From: AP-15 sp035503615 | GTDB lineage: Bacteria; Pseudomonadota; Alphaproteobacteria; ATCC43930; CGMCC-115725 | Reading direction: 5' to 3' | Assembly (NCBI GenBank): GCA_035503615.1 | Contig: DATJTI010000059.1 | Span: 1-5,318 of the forward strand | DNA length: 5,318 nt | Part shown: positions 5,159 to 5,318 of the stretch, piece after piece | Numbering within the stretch: position 1 is the first letter of the stretch | Layout: every line of letters begins with the position of its first letter | The notes under the pieces: model-generated | Seen by the model: the letters and a program-made list of their open reading frames with translations, nothing else | Told to the model about the DNA's origin: nothing | The model's database searches: none | Position numbers and translations under genes: made by a program

Positions 5159-5318
5159 TCAGAGGCAGCCGCGGACCACGCCGGCGCGCGCCGTCGCGGC
5201 GCTCATCATAAACCCTAGATCATTGCCGGCGATCACCAGCCGCACCCCCATGCCGATATAGCGGCGCAACAGCGCGTCGTCGTAGATCCCGCCGATGCCG
5301 GCGTATTTGCCATGCGCC
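5159..5318 (-). CDS. HpcH/HpaI aldolase/citrate lyase family protein, C-terminal fragment
   Basis: Only the last 52 residues are in the window; the gene enters from the right edge and ends with TGA at 5159-5161. The sequence GKYAGIGGIYD (3-13), then RRYIGMGVRLVIAGNDLGFM (18-37), matches the end of the TIM barrel in HpcH/HpaI-type class II aldolases. There a glycine-rich strand is followed by a helix and a strand ending in G-x-D-L. Such enzymes cleave 2-oxo-4-hydroxy acids to pyruvate (or a related 2-oxo acid) and an aldehyde, with a divalent metal. The metal and substrate residues lie outside the window, so the substrate is unknown. It converges with the XRE gene across 60 bp, with no clear terminator. 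The family call rests on this short tail only. Confidence 0.75.
   Translation of the reverse strand, partial: AHGKYAGIGGIYDDALLRRYIGMGVRLVIAGNDLGFMMSAATARAGVVRGCL

Overview
The window is GC-rich, gene-dense DNA that reads like an alphaproteobacterial chromosome. It has strongly G/C-ending codons and an LPS-core-like GT4 glycosyltransferase. It also has a bacterial counterpart of mitochondrial ABHD10, plus several oxidative catabolism enzymes. No rRNA, tRNA, plasmid or phage marker fixes the genus, so the assignment is an inference from gene content and composition.

Layout from left to right. (1) Minus strand, 1-1277: an FAD-dependent GMC oxidoreductase (alcohol/choline dehydrogenase type), cut by the left edge so that the C-terminal catalytic part is missing. 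(2) Minus strand, 1306-2538: a GT4 glycosyltransferase lying 28 bp upstream of the GMC gene, probably in one transcript with it. (3) Plus strand, 2581-3327: an alpha/beta hydrolase very like ABHD10, divergent from the glycosyltransferase across only 42 bp. (4) Minus strand, 3389-4579: an acyl-CoA dehydrogenase of the ACAD10/11-like kind with Asp where medium-chain enzymes have the catalytic Glu. It converges on the hydrolase. (5) A 249-bp divergent control region, 4580-4828, with a near-consensus sigma70 promoter pointing right, a weaker overlapping promoter pointing left, and a duplicated two-part motif. (6) Plus strand, 4829-5098: a small XRE-family helix-turn-helix regulator. (7) Minus strand, 5159-5318: the C-terminus of an HpcH/HpaI-type aldolase, cut by the right edge.

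The GMC oxidoreductase, acyl-CoA dehydrogenase and aldolase suggest a catabolic neighbourhood (alcohol oxidation, acyl-CoA oxidation, C-C cleavage), but their substrates cannot be read from the sequence. The glycosyltransferase is probably an envelope (LPS core) enzyme. The small regulator most plausibly controls itself and the divergent acyl-CoA dehydrogenase. I see no defence system, mobile element, CRISPR array or RNA gene. The most interesting items are the control region at 4620-4715, the Asp-for-Glu acyl-CoA dehydrogenase, and the ABHD10-like hydrolase with the same catalytic-triad spacing as the human enzyme.
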